DNA from: AP-15 sp036404275
GTDB lineage: Bacteria; Pseudomonadota; Alphaproteobacteria; ATCC43930; CGMCC-115725
NCBI GenBank assembly: GCA_036404275.1
Contig: DASXAM010000040.1
Location: forward strand, 1-16,353
DNA: 16,353 bases
Direction: 5' to 3'
Below the pieces are notes generated by a model, which worked only from the letters and a program-made list of their open reading frames with translations, was not told the origin of the DNA and searched no databases. A program made the position numbers and the translations under genes. Each line of letters opens with the position of its first letter. The first letter of the stretch is position 1. Shown here piece after piece: positions 15,353-16,353 of this stretch.

Positions 15353-16249
15353 TCAGCCGGCGCGGATCAGGGTACCGGCACCCGAGGTGTCGGTGAACAA
15401 TTCGAGCAGGATCGCGTGCGGCACGCGGCCGTCGAGGATCACCGCCGCTTCGACCCCGCGATCGACCGCGTCGAGACAGGTCTCGACCTTGGGGATCATG
15501 CCGCCCGAGATGACGCGATCGGCGATCATCCGCCGCGCGGCCCCGGCCGCCATCTCCGACACCAGGCGCTGCTCGGCGTCGAGCACCCCGGCGACATCGG
15601 TCAGCAGCAACAGGCGCGCCGCCTTGACTGCGGCGGCGACCGCCCCGGCGACGGTGTCGGCGTTGATGTTGTAGGTCTCGCCCGCGGCGCCGACACCGAT
15701 CGGGGCGATGACCGGGATGATGTCCGAGCGCTTGAAGGTGTCGAGCACATCGGCGGCGATCCGCACCGGCTCGCCGACAAAGCCGAGATCGATCGTGCCG
15801 CCGGCCCCGCTGAGCAGTTTGCGCGCCGTGATCAGCCCGCCATCCTTGCCGCAAAGCCCGATGGCGCGCCCGCCCTCGGCGTTGATCGCGGCGACCAGTT
15901 CCTTGTTGATCGTGCCGGCGAGCACCATCTCGACCACTTCCATCGTGGCGCCGTCGGTCACCCGCAGCCCATCGACAAACCGGCTCTCGATGCCGAGGCG
16001 GGCGAGCATGTGGCCGATCTGCGGCCCGCCGCCATGCACGACGATCGGATCGATGCCGACCTGCTTCAACAGCACCACGTCGCGGGCGAAAGAATCGCCG
16101 CCCTCGCCCATGGCGTGCCCGCCATATTTGACGACCAGGGTGCGACCGGCATAGCGGCGCATATAGGGCAGCGCCTCGGCCAGCACCGCGGCCTTGGCGA
16201 TGGGGTCCAATCCGGCGCCGGCGGGCCGGGGATCGGTGAAGCGGCTCAT
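15353..16249 (-). CDS. argB: Acetylglutamate kinase
   Basis: A 298-residue amino-acid kinase that phosphorylates N-acetyl-L-glutamate with ATP, the second step of arginine synthesis. Diagnostic segments are LVVKYGGHAMG (K41), PIVVHGGGPQIG (71-79), ESRFVDGLRVTD (89-99), GLCGKDGGLITARKL and the C-terminal ISGGMIPKVETCLDAV. Length and all motifs are normal. The N-terminal extension MSRFTDPRPAGAGLDPIAKA may hold the mobile helix found in arginine-inhibited hexameric enzymes, but this is not certain. The ATG at 16249 has only a weak GAG upstream. The HAD hydrolase gene follows 11 bases after its stop. Confidence 0.97.
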   Translation of the reverse strand: MSRFTDPRPAGAGLDPIAKAAVLAEALPYMRRYAGRTLVVKYGGHAMGEGGDSFARDVVLLKQVGIDPIVVHGGGPQIGHMLARLGIESRFVDGLRVTDGATMEVVEMVLAGTINKELVAAINAEGGRAIGLCGKDGGLITARKLLSGAGGTIDLGFVGEPVRIAADVLDTFKRSDIIPVIAPIGVGAAGETYNINADTVAGAVAAAVKAARLLLLTDVAGVLDAEQRLVSEMAAGAARRMIADRVISGGMIPKVETCLDAVDRGVEAAVILDGRVPHAILLELFTDTSGAGTLIRAG

Positions 16250-16353
16250 TGCAGGCTCAGTCTATCGTTGTTGCCGGGATTGGGCCATCGCCGCAGCGGA
16301 GTGCGGCGCCCAGCGCCGGGATGCTTTGCCTTGCCGCCGGGCGCGGCGCGCCG
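16250..16353 (-). other. Sequence upstream of argB; possible end of a preceding minus-strand gene
   Basis: One minus-strand frame stays open from the window edge and ends in a TGA that overlaps the argB start (ATGA), finishing NNDRLSLQ. Such coupling would fit a preceding operon gene. About 35 codons are too few to identify it, and other frames are also open for most of the stretch. Confidence 0.25.

Overview
The window is GC-rich, densely packed bacterial chromosome. It most likely comes from an alphaproteobacterium of the Rhodospirillales/Rhizobiales type. That inference rests on gene content and order: a probable phasin, argB followed by a pyrimidine 5'-nucleotidase-like HAD gene, a TPP-riboswitch-controlled thiC, an rlmM-type methyltransferase, and short palindromic intergenic repeats of a kind common in these bacteria. 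No tRNA, rRNA, CRISPR array or complete insertion sequence was seen.

Left part (1-7290) is mostly housekeeping. A truncated amidase and its small AtzG/GatC-like partner lie on the minus strand, followed by a phasin-like gene. A D-Ala-D-Ala carboxypeptidase with a SPOR domain runs on the plus strand. A galU-phosphohexomutase pair for nucleotide-sugar supply runs on the minus strand. Next come a DTW-domain protein that lacks the usual cysteine-rich N-terminus, a pair of REP-like palindromes, and an RlmM-type 23S rRNA methyltransferase.

Middle (7435-10842): a sigma70-like promoter, TPP riboswitch and thiC. Six bases after thiC lies a degraded BrnT/BrnA toxin-antitoxin locus. Its brnT reading frame is broken by one base, and the brnA-like gene keeps only the antitoxin N-terminus, joined in frame to an HNH nuclease domain. 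A Nudix hydrolase follows, starting inside a dispersed repeat.

Right part (10999-16353): a Rieske non-haem-iron oxygenase faces an HD-domain protein whose metal-ligand spacing resembles the PhnZ mixed-valent diiron oxygenases. Between them is a decayed gene that looks like a 4,5-dihydroxyphthalate-decarboxylase/substrate-binding relative. Beyond the HD gene are the C-terminal remnant of a second HAD hydrolase, a REP-like repeat and a visibly more AT-rich PEP-CTERM/DUF1566 surface-protein gene. The intact HAD hydrolase gene and argB close the window. The 13387-14580 stretch looks like an insertion or rearrangement next to the HAD gene.

Most worth a second look are the BrnA-HNH fusion beside a broken brnT, and the Rieske plus PhnZ-like oxygenase pair with its decayed neighbour.
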